From assembly GCF_004217615.1 (NCBI RefSeq), contig NZ_SHLD01000001.1, positions 744,001 to 808,000 on the forward strand: DNA of 64,000 nt, read 5' to 3'. Below are positions 15,672-24,679 of this stretch, in pieces. Below the pieces are notes generated by a model. That model was given only the letters and a program-made list of their open reading frames with translations, searched no databases and was not told the DNA's origin. Position 1 is the first letter of the stretch. Each line of letters opens with the position of its first letter. The stretch is from Micromonospora kangleipakensis. Its GTDB lineage: Bacteria > Actinomycetota > Actinomycetes > Mycobacteriales > Micromonosporaceae. The position numbers were made by a program, and so were the translations under genes.

Positions 15672-16066
15672 GGGTCCCCCCTCACTGCGTTCGGATCCGG
15701 TCCAGGTCTACCGCCGGCGTCTGACAACTTCCGCCGACCCTCCGGTCGATCGGGGGTCACCGGCCGGACGGTCGGGGGCCAACCATACGGAACCCGCGGT
15801 CGGCCACTCAACAACGCCGGTGGACGAGCCTCGGGACAACCTGTGGACGCCGGTGCACAGGCATGTGCGCAGGGTGTGCACAGCATGTGGACAAGAGCTG
15901 GGGAATTCCGGCCATAACCGCTCTGACCTGGGGTATTGCAATCCCCACCCTGTGGACGGAAGATTTCGGGTCGAGCCCTGGAGCCGTTCGTCCCGTACTA
16001 TCTCAGCGAACGGCTACACCTAGACAGCGGATTGCACTTTCGGTTGAGAAGGGTCACGCTCCGGCC
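15672..16066. other. Divergent promoter region of dnaB and the WDR-repeat gene, with DnaA boxes
   Basis: A 395-bp divergent intergenic region. It holds a perfect DnaA box TGTGGACAA at 15886-15894 (TTGTCCACA on the minus strand) and two weaker TGTGGAC sites near 15842 and 15951. This would let DnaA influence dnaB, but that is inference. No small gene was recognised. Confidence 0.5.
15886..15894 (-). promoter_or_regulatory. DnaA box upstream of dnaB
   Basis: The minus strand reads TTGTCCACA, the preferred actinobacterial DnaA box. Further CTGTGGACG half matches flank it at about 15841 and 15951. Confidence 0.5.
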
Positions 16067-17599
16067 GTGAGTTACCGGGACTGGGGAAGCGGGGAGGGCA
16101 GCCCGCGCGAGCGCCAGCCGATCGCCCCGTGGGACGATCCCGCCGAGCCGCTCCCGGTCGACCCGTACGCGTCCGGGCGCTACCGCACCCCCAGTCGCCG
16201 CCGCGCCGTCGAGCGGGGCCAGCAGGAGCCGGTCGACGCCTACCTTCCCCGCTGGGCCCTCGAGTCGGGGGTCAGCCGCGCGGACGGCGGCGGCCGGCAC
16301 GCCGCCCCCGACGACGACCTCGACCGCCCGCGTTCGGACGACGGGTGGCGCACGTCCACCGACACCGGCTGGCGCCGGGAGCGCGAGCCGCGCGCCGTCG
16401 GCGCCGGCCCCGCCGGCGAGCACACCGCCGAGTGGACCATCGACACACCGCAGGAGCAGGGGTACGTCGGCAGCCGGCGCGCCGACTCCGCCGAGGATCA
16501 GCCGCTCTCCGGCGCCGCCCCGCGGAGCCGGCCGCGCCGGGCCCCGTCCCGTCGCCCCCAGGTGATCTGGTCGGGCATGGAGGACGCGACCCCGTTCGAG
16601 GGGGAGCAGGACCGGTGGGACATCGGGCGGGCGACCCGGCACAGTCGGCGGGCGGCGGCGGACTCGTGGTCGCGGCCGGCGGCGGAGTCCTGGGAGCGGG
16701 GCCGGGCCGCCGAGGCGGATCCGGCCGAGCAGCCGGCGGTCGACCCGTGGGACGCCTCCGGGGTGCACGCCTGGGACCGCTCCGCGACCGGCGGGCGGTG
16801 GGACCAGGCGGACGGCACCGGGCGCTGGGACCGCTCCGACCACACCGGTGAGTGGGACCGGCTCACCGACACCGGCCAGTGGGACCGGTACGGGGAGACG
16901 GGCCGCTGGGACCGGTACGCCGAGGCCGACGAATGGGACCGGACGGTGCCGCCGACCCCGATGCGGGACCGGGGGGCCGACGGGTGGTCGGCGGCGGAGC
17001 AGGCCGAGGGTTTCTGGTCCGGGACCCGGCTGGCCGGCGACGATCCGCGCTGGATGGCCGCGCCGCCGTCCGCGCCGCGCTCACCTGCGGTCACGTACAG
17101 CGCGCCGCGACCGGGTACGGCGCTGCGGCGTCGGGTCGAACCGGTGGACGTCGGCGGTGGTGCGGGCGGGGCGTCGATCCGGCGACGGATCGAGACGATC
17201 GGCGGTGGGTCGTGGAGCCGCCGGCTCGAGGACGACCTGTTGGACCCGGATCCGGGCGGGCCGATCCGCCCGCTGGTCTACACGGCCGCCTGTTACCTGG
17301 TCCCCGCGGTGCTGGTCTTCCTCTGGCTGCTGACGCTCGACGGGCAGGCGCCGCCGGGCTGCGTCACCGACATCACCGGCGGCGGGTGTGACTCGCCCCG
17401 GGCGCACGCCTTCGCCTCGCTGGTCGCGGGGGCGCCGCGGTTCGGGCTGGCGCTGGTGAGCAGCCTGGTCGTCGCGGTGCTGCTGCGCCGGGTCGGGACG
17501 ACGTGGCGGTCGGCGACGGTGGCGCTGGCGGCGGCGGTGGTCGGTGGCGGTCTCTCCACGGTGCTGATCAGCGCGGTGACCGGCCAGCCGATCGGCTGA
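16067..17599 (+). CDS. Disordered protein with seven nonapeptide WDR repeats and a C-terminal membrane domain
   Basis: 510 residues, no family recognised. Residues 1-230 are hydrophilic, rich in Arg, Asp, Pro and Trp. From residue 236 seven copies of the unit WDRxxxTGx follow with an exact 9-residue (27-bp) period; the W codons stand at 16772, 16799, 16826, 16853, 16880, 16907 and 16934. Residues 300-395 are again disordered. The end has three hydrophobic segments (about 403-425, 455-480 and 485-508), with two cysteines in the loop (PPGCVTDITGGGCDS). GTG 16067 is preceded by no clear Shine-Dalgarno. Its place between dnaB and rplI suggests a lineage-specific insertion into a conserved neighbourhood. 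A cytoplasmic scaffold tethered to the membrane is one guess. Confidence 0.75.
   Translation: MSYRDWGSGEGSPRERQPIAPWDDPAEPLPVDPYASGRYRTPSRRRAVERGQQEPVDAYLPRWALESGVSRADGGGRHAAPDDDLDRPRSDDGWRTSTDTGWRREREPRAVGAGPAGEHTAEWTIDTPQEQGYVGSRRADSAEDQPLSGAAPRSRPRRAPSRRPQVIWSGMEDATPFEGEQDRWDIGRATRHSRRAAADSWSRPAAESWERGRAAEADPAEQPAVDPWDASGVHAWDRSATGGRWDQADGTGRWDRSDHTGEWDRLTDTGQWDRYGETGRWDRYAEADEWDRTVPPTPMRDRGADGWSAAEQAEGFWSGTRLAGDDPRWMAAPPSAPRSPAVTYSAPRPGTALRRRVEPVDVGGGAGGASIRRRIETIGGGSWSRRLEDDLLDPDPGGPIRPLVYTAACYLVPAVLVFLWLLTLDGQAPPGCVTDITGGGCDSPRAHAFASLVAGAPRFGLALVSSLVVAVLLRRVGTTWRSATVALAAAVVGGGLSTVLISAVTGQPIG
16772..16948 (+). repeat. Seven tandem 27-bp units encoding WDRxxxTGx
   Basis: The TGGGAC motif recurs at exactly 27-bp intervals from 16772 to 16934. 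The tryptophan, aspartate and usually arginine are constant, while positions 4-6 vary. An additional irregular WD lies 24 bp upstream at 16748. Confidence 0.85.
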
Positions 17600-17690
17600 G
17601 CGCCCGTCGCGGCCCGGCCGGACGACGGCGGGCCGCCCCGGCGAGGCCCGACGCGGCGCGGTGCCGGCCCACCCGCGCGACGTCCGCATG

Positions 17691-17728
17691 CGAAAGGGCC
17701 CGCACCGGTTCCGGTGCGGGCCCTTTCG
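17691..17728. terminator. Bidirectional terminator hairpin
   Basis: 17691-17708 is the exact reverse complement of 17711-17728, with AAAG and CTTT near the ends. It lies between the convergent WDR-repeat gene and rplI and can stop transcription from both sides. Confidence 0.8.
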
Positions 17729-17743
17729 TGGTGCTGTCGGGTG

Positions 17744-18190
17744 TCAGCCCTGAACGACGTTGAGGTCGAACTTGGCGGACACCTCGGGGTGCAGCTTGAC
17801 GCGCACCGGGTAGGTGCCGGTCGACTTGATGTGACCGGGCACCTCCAGCCGACGACGGTCCAGGACCGGGCCGCCGGCCGCCTTGACGGCGTCGACGATC
17901 TCGGCCGGGGTGACCGAACCGAAGAGCCGGCCGCCCTCGCCGGCGCGGGCCTTCAGGCTGACCTTGAGACCCTCGAGCTGGGCCTTGACCTCGTTGGCGT
18001 GGTCCAGGTCGCGGATCTCCCGGGCCGAGCGGGCCCGCTTGATGACCGTGACCTGCTTCTCCGCGCCCTTGGTCCAGGCGATCGCGAAGCCCTGCGGCAG
18101 CAGGTAGTTACGGCCGAAGCCGTTCTTCACCTCGACGATGTCGCCCGGGGCACCGAGGCCGGACACCTCCTGAGTCAGGATGATCTTCAT
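17744..18190 (-). CDS. rplI: Ribosomal protein bL9
   Basis: 148 residues, normal length. It binds 23S rRNA at the base of the L1 stalk. The N-terminal domain has the signature [21 protein letters not shown] and [14 protein letters not shown]; a long helix and C-terminal RNA-binding domain ([14 protein letters not shown]) follow. GAGGAGGC lies upstream of the ATG at 18190. It is the last gene of rpsF-ssb-rpsR-rplI. Confidence 0.97.
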   Translation of the reverse strand: MKIILTQEVSGLGAPGDIVEVKNGFGRNYLLPQGFAIAWTKGAEKQVTVIKRARSAREIRDLDHANEVKAQLEGLKVSLKARAGEGGRLFGSVTPAEIVDAVKAAGGPVLDRRRLEVPGHIKSTGTYPVRVKLHPEVSAKFDLNVVQG

Positions 18191-18204
18191 GTCGGTGCCT
18201 CCTC

Positions 18205-18444
18205 TCAGCGGGTCGTGGCCGTGTACGGCAGGAGCGCCATCTCGCGGGCGTTCTTGACCGCGCGGGCGATCTGCCGCTGCTGCTGCGAGGTCACGCCGGT
18301 CACCCGCCGAGCGCGGATCTTGCCGCGGTCGGAGATGAACTTGCGCAGCAGCGCGGTGTCCTTGTAGTCGATGTAGGTGATCCCGTCCTTGTCGAGCGGG
18401 TTCACCTTCTTCTTCGGCTTGCGAAGTGCCGCAGCCTTGGCCAT
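18205..18444 (-). CDS. rpsR: Ribosomal protein bS18
   Basis: 79 residues, partner of S6 in the 30S platform. It contains [19 protein letters not shown] and [23 protein letters not shown], the family signature. There are no CxxC pairs, so this is the zinc-free form. I start it at [10 protein letters not shown] (18444); an upstream in-frame ATG at 18486 overlaps the ssb end and lacks homology. Confidence 0.96.
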   Translation of the reverse strand: MAKAAALRKPKKKVNPLDKDGITYIDYKDTALLRKFISDRGKIRARRVTGVTSQQQRQIARAVKNAREMALLPYTATTR

Positions 18445-18485
18445 TGCTCGTGCTCCTGGTTTGCGATCGCGGGCGCTCGGCGCCA

Positions 18486-18998
18486 TTAGAACGGAGGCTC
18501 CTCGTCGAAGTTGCCGCCCGAACCACCGCGCGAGGGAGCCGGGGCAGCCGAGGCCCAGGGGTCGTCGGAGTTGCCTCCGCCGCCCTGGCCACCGCCACCA
18601 CCGGAGCCGAAGCCACCGCCGCCACCGCCGGAGCGCGACATCTTCTGCACCTTCGCCGTGGCGTAGCGCAGCGACGGGCCGATCTCGTCGACCTCGAGCT
18701 CGATGACGGTGCGCTTCTCACCCTCGCGGGTCTCGTACGACCGCTGACGCAGCCGACCCGAGACGATCACGCGGGCGCCCCGCTGCAGCGACTCGGCGAC
18801 GTGCTCCGCCGCCTGGCGCCACACCGTGCAGGCCAGGAAGAGCGGCTCGCCGTCCTTCCATTCGTTGGTGGTCTTGTCCATGAACCGGGGCGTCGAAGCG
18901 ACCCGGAACTTGGCGACCGCCGCACCCGACGGGGTGAACCGCAACTCGGGGTCATCGGTCAGGTTGCCGATGACCGTGATGGTGGTGTCTCCTGCCAT
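18486..18998 (-). CDS. ssb: Single-stranded DNA-binding protein
   Basis: 170 residues. It coats single-stranded DNA at forks. The OB fold spans about residues 3-110 ([51 protein letters not shown]). A Gly-rich linker follows, and the acidic tip ends NFDEEPPF, the docking peptide for partner proteins. GAGGAG lies 4-9 nt before ATG 18998. Confidence 0.97.
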   Translation of the reverse strand: MAGDTTITVIGNLTDDPELRFTPSGAAVAKFRVASTPRFMDKTTNEWKDGEPLFLACTVWRQAAEHVAESLQRGARVIVSGRLRQRSYETREGEKRTVIELEVDEIGPSLRYATAKVQKMSRSGGGGGGFGSGGGGGQGGGGNSDDPWASAAPAPSRGGSGGNFDEEPPF

Positions 18999-19097
18999 GA
19001 CCATCTCCTCGCGCACTCATCAGATCCCGCCGTACAGGCTCTCAGAGCCGTACGACAGAGCCGATGAGGCTGATCCGGGCGAACCGGGGTTGAATGC

Positions 19098-19388
19098 TTA
19101 GCGCATCTCCGGCCGGATGACCTTGGTGCGCAGCACGGACTCGTTGAGTCGCAGCTGACGGTCGAGCTCGGCGACCGCCGCAGGCGTGGCCTGCAGGTCG
19201 ACGACGGCGTAGATGCCCTCGGCCTTCTTGCTGATCTCGTACGCGAGGCGCCGGCGGCCCCACACGTCGGTCTTCTCGACCGAGCCACCCGCGGTCCGGA
19301 TCACGTTCAGGTACGTGTCGAGCGACGGGGCGACGGTGCGCTCCTCGAGGCTGGGGTCGAGGATCACCATGATCTCGTAATGACGCAA
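19098..19388 (-). CDS. rpsF: Ribosomal protein bS6
   Basis: 96 residues with [41 protein letters not shown] and a C-terminal [15 protein letters not shown], the S6 signature; it pairs with S18. The start is the rare codon TTG at 19388, backed by AGGAGGTGAG about 8-17 nt upstream; a GTG in another frame overlaps that site. It heads the rpsF-ssb-rpsR-rplI operon. Confidence 0.96.
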   Translation of the reverse strand: MRHYEIMVILDPSLEERTVAPSLDTYLNVIRTAGGSVEKTDVWGRRRLAYEISKKAEGIYAVVDLQATPAAVAELDRQLRLNESVLRTKVIRPEMR

Positions 19389-20049
19389 GACGTGCTCACC
19401 TCCTGTGGGCTATGCGGCCACGGTCCTTCCGTGGCAGGAGGTCTGCGTCGTGGCCCACTCCGGTTCCGGGGGAACCCGGCCGGACGGGGACAACCTGACC
19501 AGGATACCCGGTCCGGACGATCATGCCCGGGCCGGTCGGGCGGGACCGACCGGGCGCGGTGGACAGGGGTCCACCGCCGGCGTCGAGCACCGGAGGTGGA
19601 CCCCTGTCCACGAGGCCGCGGGGCGTCCCGTCCGCATTCCTTGGGTGGGACCTGGGGAGGAACGACCACACCGATGAGGTTGGATCGGGACGCCCCGCGG
19701 AGCTTTATCGTGTTGTCAGCTGATCCGACCATACAACGGCTCTCGTCACCTCTTGGGGCAAATGGAGGAATTGCCCCGACCAATCTGTCGACCGGTCGCC
19801 GGGTGACGCGAGTCGGATCCGCCCCGTCGTGCCGGGCCGCACGGCGGGGCGCCCCTTTTCGGGGGTCTTACCCGCCCGGGCCGGGTGTGGACCGCGCCCG
19901 GGCGGAGCGTCGACCATCGATCCACCTCGCACAACGACCGCCCGCCCGCCGGGTGACGCATCCCGCCACGATCCACCCGCCCCCGCTCCGCCGATCCGGG
20001 TGCCGGGACATCGTCGCCGCCGTTCACCCCGCACGTCGGGGGCGCGACG
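19389..20049. other. Divergent intergenic region between rpsF and nfo
   Basis: No gene was recognised in this 660-bp stretch. It holds the promoter of the rpsF operon and, 170-220 bp upstream of rpsF, a pair of linked dyads (19559-19574 and 19596-19611). The sequence near 19700-19760 is less GC-rich than its surroundings and may hold a promoter. Confidence 0.5.
19559..19611. promoter_or_regulatory. Paired operator-like dyads GTGGAC-N4-GTCCAC in a large inverted repeat
   Basis: 19559-19575 is the exact reverse complement of 19595-19611, and each arm is itself a dyad: GTGGAC-AGGG-GTCCAC and GTGGAC-CCCT-GTCCAC. The core GGACCCCTGTCC recurs inside a similar dyad at 51628-51643 before the HIT-like gene. 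Either a stable hairpin or a two-site operator is possible. Confidence 0.45.
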
Positions 20050-20055
20050 TAGGCT
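20050..20055 (+). promoter_or_regulatory. -10 box (TAGGCT) of the leaderless nfo promoter
   Basis: TAGGCT stands 7 nt before the ATG at 20063, and no Shine-Dalgarno is present. Confidence 0.5.
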
Positions 20056-20062
20056 CCCCTGC

Positions 20063-20854
20063 ATGCGTATCGGAGCCCACGTCGATCCGACCGACCCGCT
20101 GGCCGAGGCCGCCGCCCGCGACGCCGAGGCCGTGCAGTTCTTCCTCTCCGATCCACAGGGATGGAAGGCCCCGAAGCCGCGGGAGGACGCCGAGCGGCTG
20201 CGCGACGCCGACGTCGACCTCTACGTCCACGCGCCGTACGTCATCAACGTGGCCACGCTCAACAACCGGATCCGGATCCCGAGCCGGAAGCTGCTGCTGG
20301 GCCACGCCACGGCGGCGGCGGCCATCGGCGCGAAGGGGCTGATCGTGCACGGCGGCCACGTCAACGCCGGTGACGACCTGGCGGTCGGCTTCGACAACTG
20401 GCGCAAGACCTTCGCGTACGCGGCCGACTCCGGCGGCTTCCCGCTCCCGGTCCTGATCGAGAACACCGCCGGTGGCGACAACGCCTGCGCCCGGCACCTC
20501 GACGCGCTGGCCCGGCTCTGGGACGCCCTCGGCGACCACGAGGTGGGCTTCTGCCTGGACACCTGCCACGCCCACGCCGGCGGCGAGGAGCTGCTGGGGC
20601 TGGTCGACCGGGTCAAGGCGATCACCGGCCGGATCGACCTGGTGCACGCGAACAACTCGAAGGGCGCCTTCAACTCGGGGCAGGACCGGCACGACAACCT
20701 CGACGGCGGCACGATCGACCCCGAGCTGGTGGTGGCGGTGATCCGCGCGGCCGGCGCCCCGGTCATCGTGGAGACGCCCGGCGGGGTCGACGGCCAGGCG
20801 GCGGACATCGCCTTCCTGCGCGGGCAGCTCGGCACGGGGACGTCGGCGGCATGA
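20063..20854 (+). CDS. nfo: Endonuclease IV (AP endonuclease)
   Basis: 263 residues, a zinc-dependent TIM barrel that nicks DNA 5' to abasic sites. Metal-ligand motifs are visible in order: VHAPYVIN, IVHGGHVNAG, LIENTAGG, LDTCHAHAGGEE, VHANNSKGAFNSGQDRHDNL and VIVETPGG. The start ATG 20063 follows a TAGGCT box; the longer frame upstream has no homology. The stop overlaps the next gene (ATGA), so the two are coupled. Confidence 0.93.
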   Translation: MRIGAHVDPTDPLAEAAARDAEAVQFFLSDPQGWKAPKPREDAERLRDADVDLYVHAPYVINVATLNNRIRIPSRKLLLGHATAAAAIGAKGLIVHGGHVNAGDDLAVGFDNWRKTFAYAADSGGFPLPVLIENTAGGDNACARHLDALARLWDALGDHEVGFCLDTCHAHAGGEELLGLVDRVKAITGRIDLVHANNSKGAFNSGQDRHDNLDGGTIDPELVVAVIRAAGAPVIVETPGGVDGQAADIAFLRGQLGTGTSAA

Positions 20855-22998
20855 CCACGGACCAGTCGGACGCGACGGACGGCGGCCGGGCCGGCTCGAC
20901 CGGCAACGACGACACCCGGCTGCCCGCCGCGGCCACCGGCACCGGGAGCAGCGCCGCCGCCCGCGCGACGGACGACAGCGCCCCCGGAGAGACCACGAAG
21001 GACCAGCCGGCCGCGGGGCAGGCCGGCGGGGACGGACCGGCCGCCGGCAGGACCGGCGAGGGGGACGGCGCCGATCGGAACGCGCCCACCGCGAAGGGCG
21101 GGCCCACGCCCGGTGCGGACAAGCCCACCCCCGGGGCGGGCGCCGACGCCGGCGACGGCGCCGGGAAGGCCGGCAGGGAGGGGCCCGCGGGCAGCGATGC
21201 GCCCACCGGGGGTACGGAGAAGGCCGACCCCTGGTCGGCCTTCGGTCCCGCCCCCGACCGGGTGCTCACCCGGCCCCGCCGGGCGGTCCGCGCGGTGGGC
21301 CGGTTCCTGGTGCACGAGTGGACCCTGGCGGTCGTCGCCGCGCTGGCCCTGGCCGTCCTGCTCACCTGGCCGACGCTGCGCTACCCGCTCTACACCCTGC
21401 CGCAGGACTACTGGGACCCGAGCCTGCAGTCCTGGCAGATGGCCTGGTCCGGGCACATCCTGCTGACCGACCCGGCGCAGCTCTGGCAGTCCAACACGTT
21501 CTTCCCGGAGAAGTGGAGCTTCGCCTTCTCCGACACCCTGCTCGGGTACGCCCCCGCCGGCATGATCGGCACCGGCCCCGAGGCGGCGGTGCTGCGCTAC
21601 AACATCATCTTCGTGCTGGCCCACGCGCTCGCCACGTTCGGGGCGTACGTGCTGGCGCGGCAGCTGGGCGCGGGCCGGATCGGGGCCGCGGTGGCCGGGG
21701 TCAGCTACGCGTACGCCCCGTGGCTGCTGGCCCAGGCCGGGCACCTGCACATCGTCTCCAACGGCGGCATCCCGCTGGCGATGGCCATGCTCGCCCGGGG
21801 GCACGGCTGGTCCCTGCGGTACGGCTACCGGCCGGGGCGCCGGCACGAGGGGTGGGCGTACGCCGGCTGGATGGTGGCCGCGTGGCAGCTCAGCCTGGGC
21901 TTCGGCATCGGCCTGCCGTTCGCGTACCTGTTGGCCGGCATCGTGCTGGTCTCGGCCGTCGTCTGGTTCACCCGACGCTGGCTGGTCCGGCCGGCCAAGC
22001 GACCGTTCGGCAGCCGGCTGCTCCTCGCCGACCTGATCGGCGGCGCCCTCTTCGCCGCGGTGGGCGCGCTGCTGGCCGTACCGTACTTCCAGGTCGCCGA
22101 GCTGCACCCGAACGCGGCGCGGACCATCGGCGACATCGCCATCTACTCGCCGCCGGCGAGCGGCTTCTTCACCGCGCCGGCGGAGTCGCGGATCTGGGGC
22201 GACCTGCACGAGGGGGCGCGGGCCACGCTGCCCTGGCACCCGGAGATGACCCTGCTGCCCGGCTTCGTGCTCTACGCGCTGGCCGCCGGCGGCCTCTTCT
22301 TCTCGGTCTGGCGGCTACGGCACCGGCTGCTGCTGCTCGCCGGGGTGCTGGTGACGATGGCCCTGGCCATGGGGACCCGGTTCTTCGACGGCACCTTCAC
22401 CTACGTGCCGCTCTTCGAGCACCTGCCCGGCTGGAACGGGCTGCGGACGCCGGGCCGGATGATGCTCTGGACCACGCTGCTGCTCGGCCTGCTCGCCGCG
22501 GGCGCGGTCACCGCGTTCGCCGCCCGGGTACGGGAGCTGGCCGCCGAGCGGGTGCCGCCGTGGCCCGGGCCCTGGCTGCGGCTGGCCACCCTGCTACCGC
22601 TGCTGCTGGTGATCGTCGAGGGGCTGAACGCCACCCCGCACCCGGTGGTGCCGGTGCAGCCGGCGGCGATGCGCACCGTGGACGGTCCGATGCTGGTCCT
22701 GCCGAGCAGCCAGAACCTGGACCAGCCGGTGATGCTCTGGTCGACCAGCCGGTTCCAGGACCTGGTCAACGGCGGCAGCGGCTTCACCCCGGACACGCTC
22801 GCCAGGGTCCGCGAGCTGACCCTCGGCTTCCCGGACCAGCCCAGCGTCGACTACCTGCGCATCCTGGGCGTCCGCAACGTGGTGATCCTGCGTGGCCAGC
22901 TCGCCGGCACCCCGTGGGAGCGGATCGTCGACAACCCGGTGGACGGGCTGGGCGTCACCCGCGAGGAGGTCGGCGACGCGGTCGTCTACCACCTCTGA
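20851..22998 (+). CDS. Large multi-spanning membrane protein with disordered N-terminus
   Basis: 715 residues. Residues 1-140 are low complexity (Ala, Gly, Thr, Pro, Asp). About 10-11 hydrophobic helices follow from residue 155. The first loop contains PQDYWDPSLQSWQMAWSGH, and later GVSYAYAPWLLAQAGHLH and HLPGWNGLRTPGRMMLW; the C-terminal 130 residues form a soluble region ending VGDAVVYHL. The overall plan resembles GT-C glycosyltransferases or YfhO-like proteins, but I do not recognise a precise family. It is coupled to nfo by a 4-nt overlap, which is unlikely to be functional kinship. Confidence 0.75.
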   Translation: MTTDQSDATDGGRAGSTGNDDTRLPAAATGTGSSAAARATDDSAPGETTKDQPAAGQAGGDGPAAGRTGEGDGADRNAPTAKGGPTPGADKPTPGAGADAGDGAGKAGREGPAGSDAPTGGTEKADPWSAFGPAPDRVLTRPRRAVRAVGRFLVHEWTLAVVAALALAVLLTWPTLRYPLYTLPQDYWDPSLQSWQMAWSGHILLTDPAQLWQSNTFFPEKWSFAFSDTLLGYAPAGMIGTGPEAAVLRYNIIFVLAHALATFGAYVLARQLGAGRIGAAVAGVSYAYAPWLLAQAGHLHIVSNGGIPLAMAMLARGHGWSLRYGYRPGRRHEGWAYAGWMVAAWQLSLGFGIGLPFAYLLAGIVLVSAVVWFTRRWLVRPAKRPFGSRLLLADLIGGALFAAVGALLAVPYFQVAELHPNAARTIGDIAIYSPPASGFFTAPAESRIWGDLHEGARATLPWHPEMTLLPGFVLYALAAGGLFFSVWRLRHRLLLLAGVLVTMALAMGTRFFDGTFTYVPLFEHLPGWNGLRTPGRMMLWTTLLLGLLAAGAVTAFAARVRELAAERVPPWPGPWLRLATLLPLLLVIVEGLNATPHPVVPVQPAAMRTVDGPMLVLPSSQNLDQPVMLWSTSRFQDLVNGGSGFTPDTLARVRELTLGFPDQPSVDYLRILGVRNVVILRGQLAGTPWERIVDNPVDGLGVTREEVGDAVVYHL

Positions 22999-23025
22999 CC
23001 CTGCTCGGGTTGCGGGGTCGGCGGC

Positions 23026-24558
23026 CTACGCCGTGACGGGATCGGCCGGGGCGGCGCCCGTCGAGGAGCGGGCGCGCCAGCGGAGGTACCAGGGGGCGTC
23101 GGGGGAGCCGTCGAGGACGCCACCGTCGGGGTCGTCGGCGTAGGTGTGCCGGACCGCGTCGCGCTCGGGGTGCAGGATGTCCCGGATCACGAAGCCGCAG
23201 AGCACCGCGACGGTGATCAGCCGGAGGCTGGCGGCGAGCACGAAGATGCCCTCCGGGAAGACCGGCCGGCTGGTCGCCGCGCCGAGCAGCTCGCCGTAGA
23301 AGGCGGCGAAGTAGCAGACCTCGGCGAGCTGCCAGGCGAGGAAGGCGCCCCAGCGGGGGCGGGCGAGCACGGCGAGCGGAAGCAGCCAGAGCACGAACTG
23401 CTGGGACCACACCTTGCTGAAGATCAGGAACGCGGCGACCACCAGGAAGGCGAGCTGCGCGAGCCGCGGCCGGCGCGGGGCGAGCAGCGCCAGCGCGGCC
23501 ACCCCGACGCAGGCCAGTCCGAAGAGGAGGTACGACAGCCAGTTGAGGGTGGGGATGTTGGCGTTCAGCCACTCGAAGGGCCCGAGGTCGCCGGGCGCGG
23601 CCGGGCTGACCTTGCCGTCCAGGTAGCGGCCGATGTACCAGAGCGTGCCCCAGTCGATCGGCCGAGTGGTGTTCAGCTCGAAGAACCGCCCCCAGCTTTC
23701 CCGGTAGGGAATCGCCACCGGCAGGTTCACCAACACCACCGTCACCGCGGCCGTGATGATGGACAGGAGTGCGGCCCAGACCCGGCCGGCGCGGACCGCG
23801 AGCACCAGGATCGGCCCGAGGATGAACAGCGGCCACATCTTCGCCGCGCCGCCGAGCCCGAGCAGCACCCCGGCCAGGGCGGCCAGCAGGGCACCATTCA
23901 GGCTGGGTCGGGAGCGTGCCCAGGCCAGCAGGCCGAACGCGGCCAGCCCGACGGCGAGCAGGTCCCAGTTGACGGTGGCGGTGAGCAGCAGCGCGGGGGC
24001 GAGCGCGAAGAGTGCCGCGTCCCAGGGCCGGCGGCGCCGTAGGGCGAGGATGACCGCCACGGTGGCCACCGCCAGGGCGCTGAGCACCAGCGCGTTCAGG
24101 TTGTAGAACCACTGGCCCTGGTTGATGCCGGGGTTGTCGACGCCGAGGGCGTGCACCGGCAGCCCGAGCGCGCCCATGAAGTAGCCGGTCAGCACCGGGT
24201 ACTCGACGGGGTGGTCGGCGTAGGGCACCTTGCCCTCGTTGAGCCCTTCGGCGTAGTAGAGCGCCAGCACGTCGGTGTAGCAGAGCCGGGTGTACTGCAC
24301 GTTGTTCTGCCAGGCGCCGTCCTGGCAGGGCGACTTCTGCACCCAGTGCAGGGCGAGGGTCAGGCAGACCAGGGCCAGCACGATCCGGGCGGCCGTCCAG
24401 AATCGGCCCTCCCGGCCGGCGGGTCGGTCCAGCGCGACCGCGTGGTCGCCCAGCGGTCCGCCGATCACTTCGGAGACGCCGCGGACGAAGCCGTCCGAGC
24501 GGGACGGGTGGTCGGTGGTCCCGGCGTCGTCGATGCCTGCCGTCGACTGGGTGCTCAT
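23026..24558 (-). CDS. GT87-type integral membrane glycosyltransferase
   Basis: 510 residues with about ten helices. The first extracytoplasmic loop (CYTDVLALYYAEGLNEGKVPYADHPVEYPVLTG) carries the acidic residue and YxxxPVEYP motif common to actinobacterial GT87 mannosyltransferases, followed by GLGGAAKMWPLFILGP and IFSKVWSQQFVLWLLPL. It probably uses a polyprenyl-phosphate sugar. The C-terminal 60 residues are cytoplasmic. AGAGG lies close to the ATG at 24558. It lies convergent to the previous gene and downstream of the PBP gene's terminator. Confidence 0.82.
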   Translation of the reverse strand: MSTQSTAGIDDAGTTDHPSRSDGFVRGVSEVIGGPLGDHAVALDRPAGREGRFWTAARIVLALVCLTLALHWVQKSPCQDGAWQNNVQYTRLCYTDVLALYYAEGLNEGKVPYADHPVEYPVLTGYFMGALGLPVHALGVDNPGINQGQWFYNLNALVLSALAVATVAVILALRRRRPWDAALFALAPALLLTATVNWDLLAVGLAAFGLLAWARSRPSLNGALLAALAGVLLGLGGAAKMWPLFILGPILVLAVRAGRVWAALLSIITAAVTVVLVNLPVAIPYRESWGRFFELNTTRPIDWGTLWYIGRYLDGKVSPAAPGDLGPFEWLNANIPTLNWLSYLLFGLACVGVAALALLAPRRPRLAQLAFLVVAAFLIFSKVWSQQFVLWLLPLAVLARPRWGAFLAWQLAEVCYFAAFYGELLGAATSRPVFPEGIFVLAASLRLITVAVLCGFVIRDILHPERDAVRHTYADDPDGGVLDGSPDAPWYLRWRARSSTGAAPADPVTA

Positions 24559-24630
24559 GGAGAGGAATCCTGCCGTACGGCAGGGGTCGGCGTCCCGCCT
24601 CGACCGCACAATTCCGGTACGCGGATACGC

Positions 24631-24665
24631 CGACGGCGGCCGGACCAGGGGTCCGGCCGCCGTCG
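24631..24665 (-). terminator. Hairpin terminator of the PBP gene
   Basis: 24631-24646 is the exact reverse complement of 24650-24665, a 16-bp stem with a 3-nt loop, 14 nt downstream of the PBP stop. Confidence 0.75.
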
Positions 24666-24679
24666 GCGGTGCGTGGAGA

